Assembly (NCBI GenBank): GCA_016169945.1
Contig: JADLSH010000099.1
Location: 620,001 to 684,000 of the forward strand
Reading direction: 5' to 3'
DNA length: 64,000 nucleotides
Source of the DNA: Trachythela sp. YZ-2020
Taxonomy: Eukaryota; Cnidaria; Anthozoa; Malacalcyonacea; Clavulariidae
Shown: positions 1-10,963 of the stretch, in pieces
Layout of the letters: each line of letters opens with the position of its first letter
Position numbering within the stretch: position 1 is the stretch's first letter
Notes under the pieces: generated by a model
What the model was told of the DNA's origin: nothing
The model's database searches: none
Seen by the model: only the letters and a program-made list of their open reading frames with translations
Made by a program: the position numbers and the translations under genes

Positions 1-3000
1 TATGGTTATATGGTTATATGGTTATATGGTTATATGGTTATATGGTTATATGGTTATATGGTTATATGGTTATATGGTTATATGGTTATATGGTTATATG
101 GTTATATGGTTTAATGGTTATATGGTTATATGGTTATGTGGTTATGTGATTATGTGGTTATGTGGTTATGTGGTTACATGGCTATGTGGTTATGTGGTTA
201 TGGTTATGTTGGTTATATGGTTTAATGTTTTAATGGTTATATGGTTATGTGGTTATATGGTTATATTATTATATGGTTATATGGTTATATGGTTATATGG
301 TTTAATGGTTATATGGTTATGCGGTTTTATGGTTATATGGTCTAATGGTTATGTGGTTATGAGGTTATGTGATTATGTGGCTGTCTGGTTACATGGTTAT
401 GTCGTTAAATGGTTATGTAGTTATATGTTTATATGGTTATGTGGTTAGGTGGTTTAGTGGTTGTGTGGTTATATGGTTTAATGGTTTAATGGTTATATGG
501 TTATGTGTTTATATGGTTATATGGTTATATGGTTATATGGTTATATGGTTTAATGGTTATGTGATTATGTGGTTATATGGTCAAAGTTATATGGTTATTG
601 GGTTATGTGGTTATGTTGTTATGTGGTTATGTGGTTATGCGGTTATGTGGTTATGTGTTTATGTGGTTATGTGGCTGTCTGGTTACATGGTTATGTCGTT
701 ATATGGTTATGTAGTTATATGGTTATATGGTTATGTGGTTCTATGGTTTAGTGGTTATATGGTTATATGGTTATGCGGTTATATGGTTTAATGGTTATGT
801 GGTTATATGGTTATATGGTTATATGGTTATATGGTTATATGGTTATATGGTTATATGGTTATATGGTTATATGGTTATATGGTTATATGGTTATATGGTT
901 ATATGGTTATATGGTTATATGGTTATATGGTTATATGGTTATATGGTTATATGGTTATATGGTTATATGGTTATATGGTATATGGTTATATGGTTATATG
1001 GTTATATATATGGTTATATGGTTATGGTTATATGGTTATATGGTTATATGGTTATATGGTTATATGGTTATATGGTTATATGGTTATATGGTTATATGGT
1101 TATATGGTTATATGGTTTAATGGTTATATGGTTATGGGATTATGTGGTAATGTGCTTATGTTGTTATGTGGTTATGTGGCTATGTGGTTATGTTGTTACA
1201 TGGTTATGTGGTTTGTGGTTTAGTGGTTGTTTGGTTATATGGTTTAATGTTTTAATGGTTATATGGTTATGTGGTTATATTGTCATATTATTATATGGTT
1301 ATATGGTTATATTGTTATATGGTTATATGGTTATATGGTTATATGGTTATATGGTTATATGGTTATATGGTTATATGGTTATATGGTTATATGGTTATAT
1401 GGTTATATGGTTATATGGTTATATGGTTATATTGTTATATGGTTTAATGGTTATATGGTTATGCGGTTATATGGTTATATGGTCTAATGGTTATGTGGTT
1501 ATATGGTTATATGGTTATATGGTTATATGGTTATATGGTTATATGGTTATATGGTTATATGGTTATATGGTTATATGGTTATATGGTTATATGGTTATAT
1601 GGTTATATGGTTATATGGTTATATGGTTATATGGTTATATGGTTATATGGTTATATGGTTATATGGTTATATGGTTATATGGTTATATGGTTATATGGTT
1701 ATATGGTTATATGGTTATATGGTTATATGGTTATATGGTTATATGGTTATATGGTTATATGGTTATATGGTTATATGGTTATATGGTTTAATGTTTATAT
1801 GGTTATGGGATTATGTGGTAATGTGCTTTTGTTGTTATGTGGTTATGTGGCTACGTGGTTATGTTGTTACATGGTTATATGGTTTGTGGTTTAGTGGTTG
1901 TTTGGTTATATGGTTTAATGTTTTAATGGTTATATGGTTATGTGGTTATATTGTCATATTATTATATGGTTAAATGGTTATATTGTTATATGGTTATATG
2001 GTTATATGGTTATATGGTTATATGGTTATATGGTTATATGGTTATATGGTTATATGGTTATATGGTTATATGGTTATATGGTTATATGGTTATATGGTTA
2101 TATGGTTATATGGTTATATGGTTATATGGTTATATGGTTATATGGTTATATGGTTATATGGTTATATGGTTATATGGTTATATAGTTATATGGTTTAATG
2201 GTTTAATGGTTATGTGGTTATATGGTTTAATGGTTATATGGTTATGTGGTTATGTGGTTATTGGGGTACATAGTTATGTCGTTATATGGTTATATGGTTT
2301 AATGGTTATGTGGTTTGATGGATATATGGTTATATGGTTACGTGTTTATATGGTTATATGGTTATGTGGTTATATGGTTATATGGTTATGTGGTTATGTG
2401 TTATATGTTACATATTTATATGGTTATGTGGTTATGTGGTTATATGGCTTTGAGGTTATATGGTTATATGGTTATATGGTTATATGTTTATATAGTTATA
2501 TGGTTTGATGGTTTAATGATTATAAGGTTACGTGGTTATGTGGTTATGTGGTTATGTGGTTATGTGGTTATGTGGTTACCTGGGTATATGGGTATATGGT
2601 TATGTCGTTATATGGTTATGTGGTTATATGGTTTAATGTTTATGTGGTTTCATGGTTATGTGGTTATGTGGTTATATGGTTATGTGGTTACGTGGTTATG
2701 TGGTTATATGGTTATATGGTTATGTGGTTATATGGTTTAGTGGTTATATGGTTATAATATTATGTGGTTATATGGTTATATGGCTATATGGTTATATGGT
2801 TATATGGTTATATGGTTATATGGTTATTTGGTTATATGCTTATATGCTTATATGATTCAATTGTTATATGGTTATGTGGTTATATGGTTATATGGTTATA
2901 TAATCTTTAATGGTTTATTGGTTATGTGGTTATGGGGTTACGAGGTTATGTTGTTATATGGTTATTATATGGTTATGTGGTTCTTGTTATATGGTTTAAA

Positions 3001-5643
3001 GGTTATATGGTTATGGGGTTACGTGGTTATGTTGTTATGTGGTTATGTGGTTATGTGGTTATGTGGTTATGTGGTTATGTGGTTATATGGTTATATGGTT
3101 ATATGGTTATATGGTTATATGGTTATATGGTTATATGGTTATATGGTTATATGGTTATATGGCTATATGCTTTAATAGTTTAATGGTTATGTGGTTATAT
3201 GATTTAATGATTATATGGTTATCTGGTTATGTGGTTATGTGGTTATGTGGTTTAATGGTTATATGGTTATGCGGTTTTATGGTTATATGGTCTAATGGTT
3301 ATGTGGTTATGTGGTTTAGTGGTTGTGTGGTTATATGGTTTAGTGGTTTAATGGTTATATGGTTATGTGTTTATATGGTTATATAGTTATATAGTTATAT
3401 GGTTATGTGGTTTAATGGTTATGTGTTTATGTGGTTATATGGTTAAAGTTATATGGTTATGGGTTAGGTTATGTTGTTATGTGGTTATGTGGTTATGCGG
3501 TTATGTAGTTATGTGGTTATGTGATTATGTGGCTGTGTGGTTACATGGTTATTCCTTTATATGGTTATGTAGTTATATGGTTATATGGTTATGTGGTTCT
3601 ATGGTTTAGTGGTTATATGGTTATATGGTTATGTGGTTATGCGGTTATATGGTTATATGGTCAAATAGTTATGTGGTTATGTGGTTTAGTGGTTGTGTGG
3701 TTATATGGTTTAATGGTTTAATGGTTATGTGGTTATATGGTTATATGGTTATATGGTTTTATGGTTATATGGTTATATGGTTAAATGGTTATACGGTTAT
3801 ATGGTTATATGGTTATATGGTTATATGGTTATATGGTTATATGGTTATATGGTTATATGGTTTAATGGTTTATTGGTTATGTGGTTATGGGGTTACGTGG
3901 TTATGTTGTTATATGGTTATTATATGGTTATGTGGTTTTTGTTATATGCTTTAAAGGTTATATGGTTATGGGGTTACGTGGTTATGTTCTTATGTGGTTA
4001 TGTGGTTATGTGGTTATATGGTTATGTGGTTATGTGGTTATGTTATTATGTGGTTATACGTTTATGTCGTTATATGTTTATGTGGTTATCTGGTTTAATG
4101 CTTATGCGGTTTTAATGGTTATGTGGTTATAGAATTATGTGGTTATGTGTTTATACGTTTATGTCGTTATATCCTTATGTGGTTATCTGTTTTTTTGATA
4201 ATGTGGTTTAATGGTTATGTGGTTATGTGGTTATATAGTTATGTGGTTACGTGGTTATATGGTTATGAGTTTATACGGTTATATGTGGTTTAATGGTTAT
4301 GTGGTTATATGATTATATGGTTATATGGTTATATGGTTATATGGTTATATGGTTATATGGTTATATGGTTATATGGTTACATGGTTATATTGTTATATGG
4401 TTATATGGTTATATGGTTATATGGTTATATGGTTATATGGTTATATGGTTTTATGGTTATATGGTTATATGCTTTAATAGTTTAATGGTTATATGGTTTT
4501 ATGGTTATATGGTTATATGCTTTAATAGTGTAATGGTTATGTGGTTATATGATTTATTGTATATATGGTTATCTGGTTGTGTGGTTATGTGGTTATGTGG
4601 GTACATGGTTATGTCGTTATATGGTTATGTGTTTATATGGTTATATGGTTATGTGGTTATGTGGTTATGTGGTTATATGGTTTAATGGTTATATGGTTAT
4701 GCGGTTTTATGGTTATATGGTCTAATGGTTATGTGGTTATGTGGTTATGTGGTTTAGTGGTTGTGTGGATGTGTGGTTATAATGTTTAATGGTTTAATGG
4801 TTATATGGTTATGTGTTCATATGGTTATATAGTTATATGGTTATGTGGTTTAATGGTTATGTGTTTATGTGGTTATATGGTTAAAGTTATATGGCTATGG
4901 GTTATGTGGTTATGTTTTTATGTGGTTATGTGGTTATGCGGTTATGTAGTTATGTGGTTATGTGATTATGTGGCTGTCTGGTTACATGGTTATGTCGTTA
5001 TATGGTTATGTAGTTATATGGTTATATGGTTATGTGGTTCTATGGTTTTGTGGTTATATGTTTATATGGTTATGCGGTTATATGGTTATATGGTCTAATG
5101 GTTATGTGGTTTAGTGGTTGTGTGGTTATGTGGTTATATGGTTTAATGGTTATATGGTTATGTGGTTATATGGTTATATGGTTATATGGTTATATGGCTA
5201 TATGGTTATATGGTTATATGGTTATATGGTTATATGGTTATATGGTTATATGGTTATATGGTTATATGGTTATATGGTTATATGGTTATATGGTTATATG
5301 GTTATATGGTTATATGGTTATATGGTTATATGGTTATATGGTTATATGGTTATATGGTTATATGGTTTAATGTTTATATGGTTATGGGATTATGTGGTAA
5401 TGTGCTTTTGTTGTTATGTGGTTATGTGGTTATGTGGCTACGTGGTTATGTTGTTACATGGCTATGTGGTTTGTGGTTTAGTGGTTGTGTGGTTATATGG
5501 TTTAATGTTTTAATGGTTATATGGTTATGTGGTTATATGGTTATATGGTTATATGGTTATATGGTTATATGGTTATATGGTTATATGGTTATATGGTTAT
5601 ATGGTTATATGGTTATATGGTTATATGGTTATATGGTTATATG
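1..5643 (+). repeat. GGTTATAT octamer satellite, block 1
   Basis: Head-to-tail 8 bp units (GGTTATAT) run throughout. Near-pure tracts, for example about 802-978, 1494-1787, 1972-2184 and 5202-5365, alternate with variant-rich stretches in which units read GGTTATGT, GGTTTAAT, GGTTTAGT, GGTTACAT or GGTTATGC. Most variants keep the 8 bp length; a few indels occur near 977-1026. Variant strings recur in the same order, for example 1263 against 1934 (about 671 bp apart) and 2926 against 3881, so higher-order repeats exist. No forward frame of the unit contains a stop codon, which explains the long forward ORFs; the reverse strand carries TAA. I see no gene here. Confidence 0.97.
1494..1787 (+). 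repeat. Longest pure octamer tract in block 1
   Basis: About 36 consecutive identical GGTTATAT units without a substitution, flanked by variant-rich array. Such homogeneity suggests recent slippage or unequal exchange rather than age. Confidence 0.85.
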
Positions 5644-5913
5644 ATGCGTTGTTTGTTTGTTTGTTTGTTCATGTCTAATGTTCCGTTGTGGATATTGCAG
5701 CTATTATAAGGATGATATTTTGCGGCTACCTCCGCTGTATGTCCTGATTATTCGGCTGCGTTGTGTGTTCATGTTTTCGGTTCCTGCGTATACATTTATA
5801 TCCATAGAATTATATCACGAATCGCTTCACCGTACGGAAAACCCGGCCCAGCTTTGCCTGTCTATGGCCAAACACAATTCTGCCTGTCTGCGTTCTGACA
5901 TTTTTCTTTTAGA

Positions 5914-7080
5914 ATGCCTGCAACTCGCCCAAGTACACGTATCCAGCGCCGAGCTCAGGCGGCAGCAGCAGCACCTAGTGCCTCTTCGCGGCGGCGTCGG
6001 GCCACAGCAGCGTCTACAACTGCCACCAGTGCAGCCAGGGTCGATCCACAGCCTGCCGTGGTTGCTACACCTCCAGCGTCGCAGAACATTACGCCGCCAG
6101 ACCTCTCGGACGAAGCGATGCAGAGGATTGTCTCGGCGGTTTCACAAGCAGTGATGGCGTCGTTTGGGGCAAGTCAACCAACTCTCCCGTCGCCTCCGTC
6201 CATGGAACCAGAACGGAGAGAAGTACCTCTAGTTGTAGGGTCCAATACTAGTCATAATTTAGCAGATGCTACCACTATGCATGGGCCGGTAGCATCTGCT
6301 TTACATAATATAACAGGTGAGACCAACTTTATTAACGTCTCACAGTCAACAGAGTCGGGCTCCGCAAAATTTTGCTCAATCAGTGTGCGCATCGATGCTA
6401 ATGTTAGCGCTAAAGTTAAAGCGAAAATATGGGCGCACGAATTTATAGATTTTGGTGCTTTACTGAGCTCAGGGGCAGGTGATACTCGGTATCACTTGTC
6501 TGTGAGCTCTCAAGCCGGTTCCTCGCTCCCTACTTTATCTTTAGAACCGTCACACAAGCCAAAGTCCATTCCAAATATCGAGGCATGGACGTCGGCTTTT
6601 CAAATTTTCGTTGGCGTCTACACTTCAAAATTTCCCTTGGAAGCGCCAATACTAATGAAATACGGTGAGGTAATACGGGATTTGGCCGCACGAGGGGCTG
6701 ATTGGCGTTTTTATGACACGCAATTTCGTCTCTTGCGGCAAAGCAACCCAGCCGAACTACCTTGGGGTTATACTCACTGGGAACTTTGGATCCGTGCACA
6801 AACTTTCGGTAATGCGCGTTTGAGCAAACCTCAAACAAATATGCGCACGAATTCAAACAACAGTTCGTCCTCTTCTGTCGCCGGACCCTTTGTTCCCAGG
6901 GGGTTTTGCCGCAAGTTCCACCGGGGCGCTGAATGTTCAGGGTGTAACTACAAACACAACTGCTTTAAATGTGGTGTCGTTCACCCGGCTAATCGTTGTA
7001 ATTTTCGTGGCCAAAAGCTCCCCTCTGGCTCAGCCCCAAGTGTCGCCAAGTCCCGTACTGCCAACACCGGTTCTAATTGA
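5914..7080 (+). CDS. Gag-like protein of DIRS/Ngaro-class element
   Basis: The frame is 388 aa, begins at an ATG and ends at TGA (7078-7080). The first 100 residues are rich in Ala, Arg, Pro and Ser and look disordered. The middle (about 150-300) should be the structural region; it includes a conserved-looking stretch around PNIEAWTSAFQIFVGVY. Residues about 332-362 hold a Cys/His cluster, C-x8-C-x2-C-x5-C-x2-C-x3-H-x4-C, likely a nucleic-acid-binding knuckle as in Gag proteins of related elements. The final 20 codons overlap the RT frame (+1), so RT may be made by frameshifting or internal initiation. The role in packaging element RNA is inferred from position and the Cys/His cluster; I found no damage in this frame. 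Confidence 0.75.
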   Translation: MPATRPSTRIQRRAQAAAAAPSASSRRRRATAASTTATSAARVDPQPAVVATPPASQNITPPDLSDEAMQRIVSAVSQAVMASFGASQPTLPSPPSMEPERREVPLVVGSNTSHNLADATTMHGPVASALHNITGETNFINVSQSTESGSAKFCSISVRIDANVSAKVKAKIWAHEFIDFGALLSSGAGDTRYHLSVSSQAGSSLPTLSLEPSHKPKSIPNIEAWTSAFQIFVGVYTSKFPLEAPILMKYGEVIRDLAARGADWRFYDTQFRLLRQSNPAELPWGYTHWELWIRAQTFGNARLSKPQTNMRTNSNNSSSSSVAGPFVPRGFCRKFHRGAECSGCNYKHNCFKCGVVHPANRCNFRGQKLPSGSAPSVAKSRTANTGSN

Positions 7081-8638
7081 CAATCTTTACCCGTTATTAT
7101 GTGGATACGATGTGGGATTGGCGTTAAATTTATATAATGGTTTTAAGTTCGGTTTTTCCCTTCATTTTGAAGGATCTCGTATATCATTTTTTGGTCCTAA
7201 TCTCGTTTCCGCGCAACAGAATCCTGAGATAGTTAGTGCTAAACTCTCGAAAGAATTGGCTGTCGATCGCCTAGCTGGGCCTTTCAACAGTCCACCCTTC
7301 CCTGATTTTCGCGTTTCCCCCTTGGGGCTGGTACCTAAAGAAGTTCCTGGGGAATATCGCTTAATTCACCATTTGTCTTTTCCAAGTGGTGAATCTGTTA
7401 ATGACGGCATTTCTCACGAACATTCGACTGTACATTATGCTCGTGTTGACGATGCCGTTAAAATGATCAAACATTTAGGACGCGGCTGTTTCCTGGCAAA
7501 AACAGATATAAAGAGCGCATTTCGTATTATCCCAATAAGGCCTTCCGATTACGATCTTGTAGGAATGTTTTGGCAAGGGAAGTATTACTATGATCGCGTT
7601 ATGCCCTTTGGCTGCGCGTCATCTTGTCGCACTTTCGAGATGTTTAGCACTGCTATCGAGTGGGTTGCTAAGAAACACTTGCAAATCCCACATCTGATCC
7701 ACATTCTTGACGATTATCTAATGGCGTCATCTACTTATCACCAATGTCGCATTGACCTTGTCCGTTTCTTATCTCTCTGTAAATATTTAGGCATACCAAT
7801 CGCACCCGAAAAAACTGTCGGCCCACAAACTATTCTTTCTTTTGCTGGCATTGAATTAGACACTTTGCGCATGGAAGCCCGTTTACCAGACGACAAAACC
7901 GATAAATGCAAATCTCTAATCTCTGGCTTTCTGCGTCGCAAAAAAGTTACTTTGCGTGAAATACAATCGTTGACCGGTTTACTTAATTTTGCTTGCTCGG
8001 TAGTTGTCCCTGGCCGGGCTTTCTTGCGCCGTCTTATCGATTTGACAAAAGGCATCAAGTTCCCACACCACTTCATTCGTCTCACTAAATCGGTTAAGGC
8101 CGATCTTGCCATTTGGCAGTCCTTTTTGGACGATTTTAATGGCCGATCGTTTTTTCTCAGTGATGTTTGGAACGATTCGTTCAGTTTAAATCTATATACC
8201 GATGCTGCTGGTAGTTTGGGCTACGGTGCTATATTTGGCGATGAGTGGTTTTTCGGTGCGTGGCCTCCCAATTGGAGGCAATTAAATATCACGATTTTAG
8301 AATTTTACCCAATTGTACTCAGCGTACTTTTATGGGGAGATAAGATGCGAAACCAGCGTATCACCTTTTTTACGGATAATGCGGCATTGGTTGATATTAT
8401 AAATAAAGCCACTTCACGTGATGTGACTGTTATGATATTTGTCCGCCGACTGGTGCTGGCATGTTTGAAATTTAACATTTTATTCCGCGCTCGCCATGTT
8501 CCGGGTGTCAAAAATGTTTTAGCTGACGCTTTATCTCGATTGCAGGTTTCGAAATTCAAACAGCTAGCTCCGGTAGGTGTACAATCGTCACCAACGGTCA
8601 TACCAGCTCAACTACTCCCGTACAACTGGCCGCTATAA
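6890..8638 (+). CDS. Reverse transcriptase / RNase H (DIRS type)
   Basis: This frame runs +1 relative to Gag and ends at TAA (8636-8638). The given left edge is only the open frame, from a TTG; recognisable protein begins about 7065, just where Gag ends. RT motifs: LIHHLSFPSGESVNDGI, KTDIKSAFRIIPI, a DRVMPFGCASS box and the catalytic HILDDYL (about 7700-7720), where LDD replaces the usual YxDD as in DIRS-class enzymes. RNase H follows with YTDAAG, the Glu of ILEF, FTDNAALV and ADALSR, supplying the expected acidic residues. The 3' end overlaps the recombinase frame. It would copy the element RNA and remove the template. The frame appears intact through its stop. Confidence 0.87.
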   Translation: MFPGGFAASSTGALNVQGVTTNTTALNVVSFTRLIVVIFVAKSSPLAQPQVSPSPVLPTPVLIDNLYPLLCGYDVGLALNLYNGFKFGFSLHFEGSRISFFGPNLVSAQQNPEIVSAKLSKELAVDRLAGPFNSPPFPDFRVSPLGLVPKEVPGEYRLIHHLSFPSGESVNDGISHEHSTVHYARVDDAVKMIKHLGRGCFLAKTDIKSAFRIIPIRPSDYDLVGMFWQGKYYYDRVMPFGCASSCRTFEMFSTAIEWVAKKHLQIPHLIHILDDYLMASSTYHQCRIDLVRFLSLCKYLGIPIAPEKTVGPQTILSFAGIELDTLRMEARLPDDKTDKCKSLISGFLRRKKVTLREIQSLTGLLNFACSVVVPGRAFLRRLIDLTKGIKFPHHFIRLTKSVKADLAIWQSFLDDFNGRSFFLSDVWNDSFSLNLYTDAAGSLGYGAIFGDEWFFGAWPPNWRQLNITILEFYPIVLSVLLWGDKMRNQRITFFTDNAALVDIINKATSRDVTVMIFVRRLVLACLKFNILFRARHVPGVKNVLADALSRLQVSKFKQLAPVGVQSSPTVIPAQLLPYNWPL

Positions 8639-8661
8639 CAACTAAATTAGTTCAATCTAGT

Positions 8662-9111
8662 TTGCAGCCATCGTCGATCCCTACATATCGCCGGGCCTGG
8701 AAACTATATAGCCAATTTTCAAGTGCAGTTTTTCACTCAGCTTTAGTCCCACTGCCTATATCGCCTGCCAACTTAAGCCTATTTATTTCGTACATGTTCC
8801 AACGCAATTATGCGGCCTCGACGGCCAACACGTACGTTTCTGCACTGGGATATTGTCATCGTCTTGCGGGGGTGAACGACCCAACTAAAGTATTTTGGAT
8901 TGTTGAAATGTTGAAAGGATACGGTAAGCTTGGGTCACGCATTGATACACGCATGCCCATAACTCTTCCTATCCTTCGCACCGTCTTACAACAAACTCCA
9001 ACAATATGTTCGAGCGAGTATCGTGGGTACTTGTTCAAAGCTATGTGCACGACCGCATTTTTTGCCTTTTTACGAGTTGGGGAAATCGCGTATCACCTTT
9101 TTTACGGATAA
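8662..9111 (+). pseudogene. Tyrosine recombinase, truncated first copy
   Basis: The frame is about 149 aa, from a TTG at 8662, and is open further upstream where it overlaps the RT frame; no ATG start is evident. It has the N-terminal core-binding part (TYRRAWKLYSQF, LSLFISYMFQRNY, TANTYVSALGYCH). It continues to AFFAFLRVGEIA, which holds the first catalytic Arg. At 9089 the coding sequence runs into the duplicated RNase H segment and stops after a few out-of-context codons at 9111. The HxxR box and the Tyr nucleophile are therefore missing, so this copy cannot catalyse strand transfer. The equivalent full-length enzyme would integrate the circular cDNA. Confidence 0.85.
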
Positions 9112-9370
9112 TGCGGCATTGGTTGATATTATAAATAAAGCCACTTCACGTGATGTGACTGTTATGATATTTGTCCGCCGACTGGTGCTGGCATGTTTGA
9201 AATTTAACATTTTATTCCGCGCTCGCCATGTTCCGGGTGTCAAAAATGTTTTAGCTGACGCTTTATCTCGATTGCAGGTTTCGAAATTCAAACAGCTAGC
9301 TCCGGTAGGTGTACAATCGTCACCAACGGTCATACCAGCTCAACTACTCCCGTACAACTGGCCGCTATAA
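9090..9370 (+). pseudogene. RNase H C-terminal fragment (duplicated)
   Basis: This is a second copy of the last part of RNase H, from RITFFTDNAALV to the stop corresponding to 8638. It lacks the first two acidic positions and all of RT. It exists only because of the 732 bp duplication and sits in frame with nothing functional upstream. Confidence 0.9.
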
Positions 9371-9393
9371 CAACTAAATTAGTTCAATCTAGT

Positions 9394-10270
9394 TTGCAGC
9401 CATCGTCGATCCCTACATATCGCCGGGCCTGGAAACTATATAGCCAATTTTCAAGTGCAGTTTTTCACTCAGCTTTAGTCCCACTGCCTATATCGCCTGC
9501 CAACTTAAGCCTATTTATTTCGTACATGTTCCAACGCAATTATGCGGCCTCGACGGCCAACACGTACGTTTCTGCACTGGGATATTGTCATCGTCTTGCG
9601 GGGGTGAACGACCCAACTAAAGTATTTTGGATTGTTGAAATGTTGAAAGGATACGGTAAGCTTGGGTCACGCATTGATACACGCATGCCCATAATGCGTG
9701 ACTATCCTTCGCACCGTCTTACAACAAACTCCAACAATATGTTCGAGCGAGTATCGTGGGTACTTGTTCAAAGCTATGTGCACGACCGCATTTTTTGCCT
9801 TTTTACGAGTTGGGGAAATCGCTTGTTGTCCCCGGTCACCGGACGTACTGCAATTGAATCAGGTCGTTCAACTCGTTGATAATGCGGGCAATATCAGCGG
9901 TTTAAAAATAACATTTTTTAATTATAAGCATTCTTACAACCAATCTAATGTCTCGCTCACACTTCAACGACGTTCAGACGTATGCCCAGTGCAGAGCTTG
10001 CTAGACTATTTTGCACATCGTGGTTTGGCTGATGGCCCCCTTTTTCAAACTCGTGACGGGCATGCAATTTCACGCAAAATGTTCACAGACCATTTAGCTA
10101 TTATATTTCGCACGTGCGGTCTCGATGCAAACAAGTACAAAGGCCATAGTTTTCGCATCGGCGCGGCTACTTTTGCTGCCGAATGCGGTTTTTCCGATGC
10201 CCAAATACGACTAATGGGTCGTTGGAAATCCGACGCTTTCCGCAAGTATATTCGCGCTCCTAGCCTGTGA
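9394..10270 (+). pseudogene. Tyrosine recombinase, second copy, frameshifted
   Basis: The N-terminal half (9394-9693, frame 1) repeats the first copy. A net +1 change at 9694-9702 then moves the rest into frame 2 (9698-10270). The C-terminal half holds the whole catalytic set: Arg in FLRVGEIA (about 9803-9826), HSFRIGAAT with the HxxR pair (about 10147-10173), and LMGRWKSDAFRKYIR with the Trp and Tyr nucleophile (about 10213-10257). Residues are conserved, but the two halves are not in one frame, and translation from the N-terminal half ends at 9879. Unless frameshifting rescues it, no complete recombinase is made here. Confidence 0.87.
9666..9702 (+). other. 9 bp inverted repeat at the frameshift site
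   Basis: GTCACGCAT (9666-9674) and ATGCGTGAC (9694-9702) are perfect reverse complements. In the sister copy the second arm is absent and reads ACTCTTCC instead. The new arm also pairs with the nearer CACGCAT (9680-9686). Confidence 0.9.
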
Positions 10271-10963
10271 CTTACATCAGACACTGCGCCTATACAGGCT
10301 GGGCTTTTTGGGGGGATTGATTATGGCTGCCCGTTGATAAACATTCCGGACTTAGTACAACTTGTCAGGTCGACGCAAGGGCAAGACCTGATATTATATA
10401 GGAATGTGCGTGTTAAGATACTAGGAATGTACGTATCACTTAATTACTAATTTACGTTCTCTGTGAGGCTAACGCATGGGCAAGGCTCACACAAATGTTC
10501 GCATTTAGCAGGTTGGCGGTCCCCTGACAGTTTAACGCATGGGCACGAACTGTCAGGTCGCTCACCATGTTTTTTGCCTTTATAATGACAGTAATAATCC
10601 ACGCACTGATTTGCTTTGTAGTTGTTTTTCTTTACAGGTATTAACTTCACTACATCTGCTGATCCCTTGTAACGATTGGATGGGGTTTGCCTCCTTTACC
10701 CAAGGAGACTTGTGGCGTATTTATTGACCCACCTTTTCTGTGCGAACTTTTAATAATTAACTTCGGTTAATAATTTGTTATGTTAATAATTATCTCATTG
10801 TTTTGAAAAATTAATAAATCGGCATGTGCGTTGCGCAAGACGCACATTGCCATAATTATTCCAGTTGCTGTCTGACTTGGTCAATTGCGCAACGTTCGCG
10901 CACAGAAAACAGAGCTAATCGTTACAAGATATCTTGCAGACCTAGTGTTAAGGAAAGGAAGCG
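10271..10963 (+). other. 3' noncoding region of the DIRS-class element, rich in stem-loops
   Basis: No convincing gene. Inverted repeats seen are: 10365-10371/10385-10391 (7 bp), 10462-10467/10486-10491 (6 bp), 10523-10532/10548-10557 (10 bp, perfect), 10756-10761/10766-10771 (6 bp closed by C-TTCG-G) and 10821-10831/10840-10851 (11 bp with a bulge). The first three loops share the motif ACGCA(T/A)GGGCA. The palindrome TTGCGCAA occurs at 10831-10838 and 10885-10892. Probably the element's 3' untranslated or terminal control region. Confidence 0.7.

Larger units (their letters stand above)
8358..9822 (+). repeat. 732 bp internal tandem duplication in the DIRS-class element
   Basis: Copy 1 spans 8358-9089 and copy 2 spans 9090-9822. 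They match almost perfectly, at an offset of 732, from GTATCACCTTTTTTACGG onward. The breakpoint shares only GC (8356-8357, 9088-9089, 9821-9822). Each copy carries the end of RNase H and the start of the recombinase. The single clear difference is a 9-for-8 base replacement at 9694-9702. Confidence 0.95.
5644..10963 (+). mobile_element. DIRS/Ngaro-class tyrosine-recombinase retrotransposon, defective
   Basis: A 5.3 kb non-satellite block with octamer array on both sides. It encodes, in order on the plus strand, a Gag-like protein with a Cys/His cluster, a reverse transcriptase/RNase H of the DIRS type and a tyrosine recombinase; that recombinase defines the class. I see no DDE integrase, LTR, or methyltransferase domain after RNase H. 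Lack of the methyltransferase fits Ngaro-type better than DIRS-1-type elements. I could not identify the expected split direct repeats or inverted termini, so the ends are set by where the satellite stops and resumes. An internal 732 bp tandem duplication and a frameshift inactivate the recombinase. Confidence 0.88.

Noticed and set aside
6530..6856. Minus-strand ORF opposite Gag, and similar ones at 7738-8112, 8305-8601 and 9070-9333
   Set aside because: They are antisense shadows of well-supported Gag, RT and recombinase frames; the one at 9070 exists only because of the duplication.
10447..10650. 67-codon Cys-rich minus-strand ORF (SSCPCVKL, EPCPCVSL)
   Set aside because: Its CPCV repeats are the translated loop motif of two hairpins. 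It lies antisense in the 3' region of the element and resembles no family I know.
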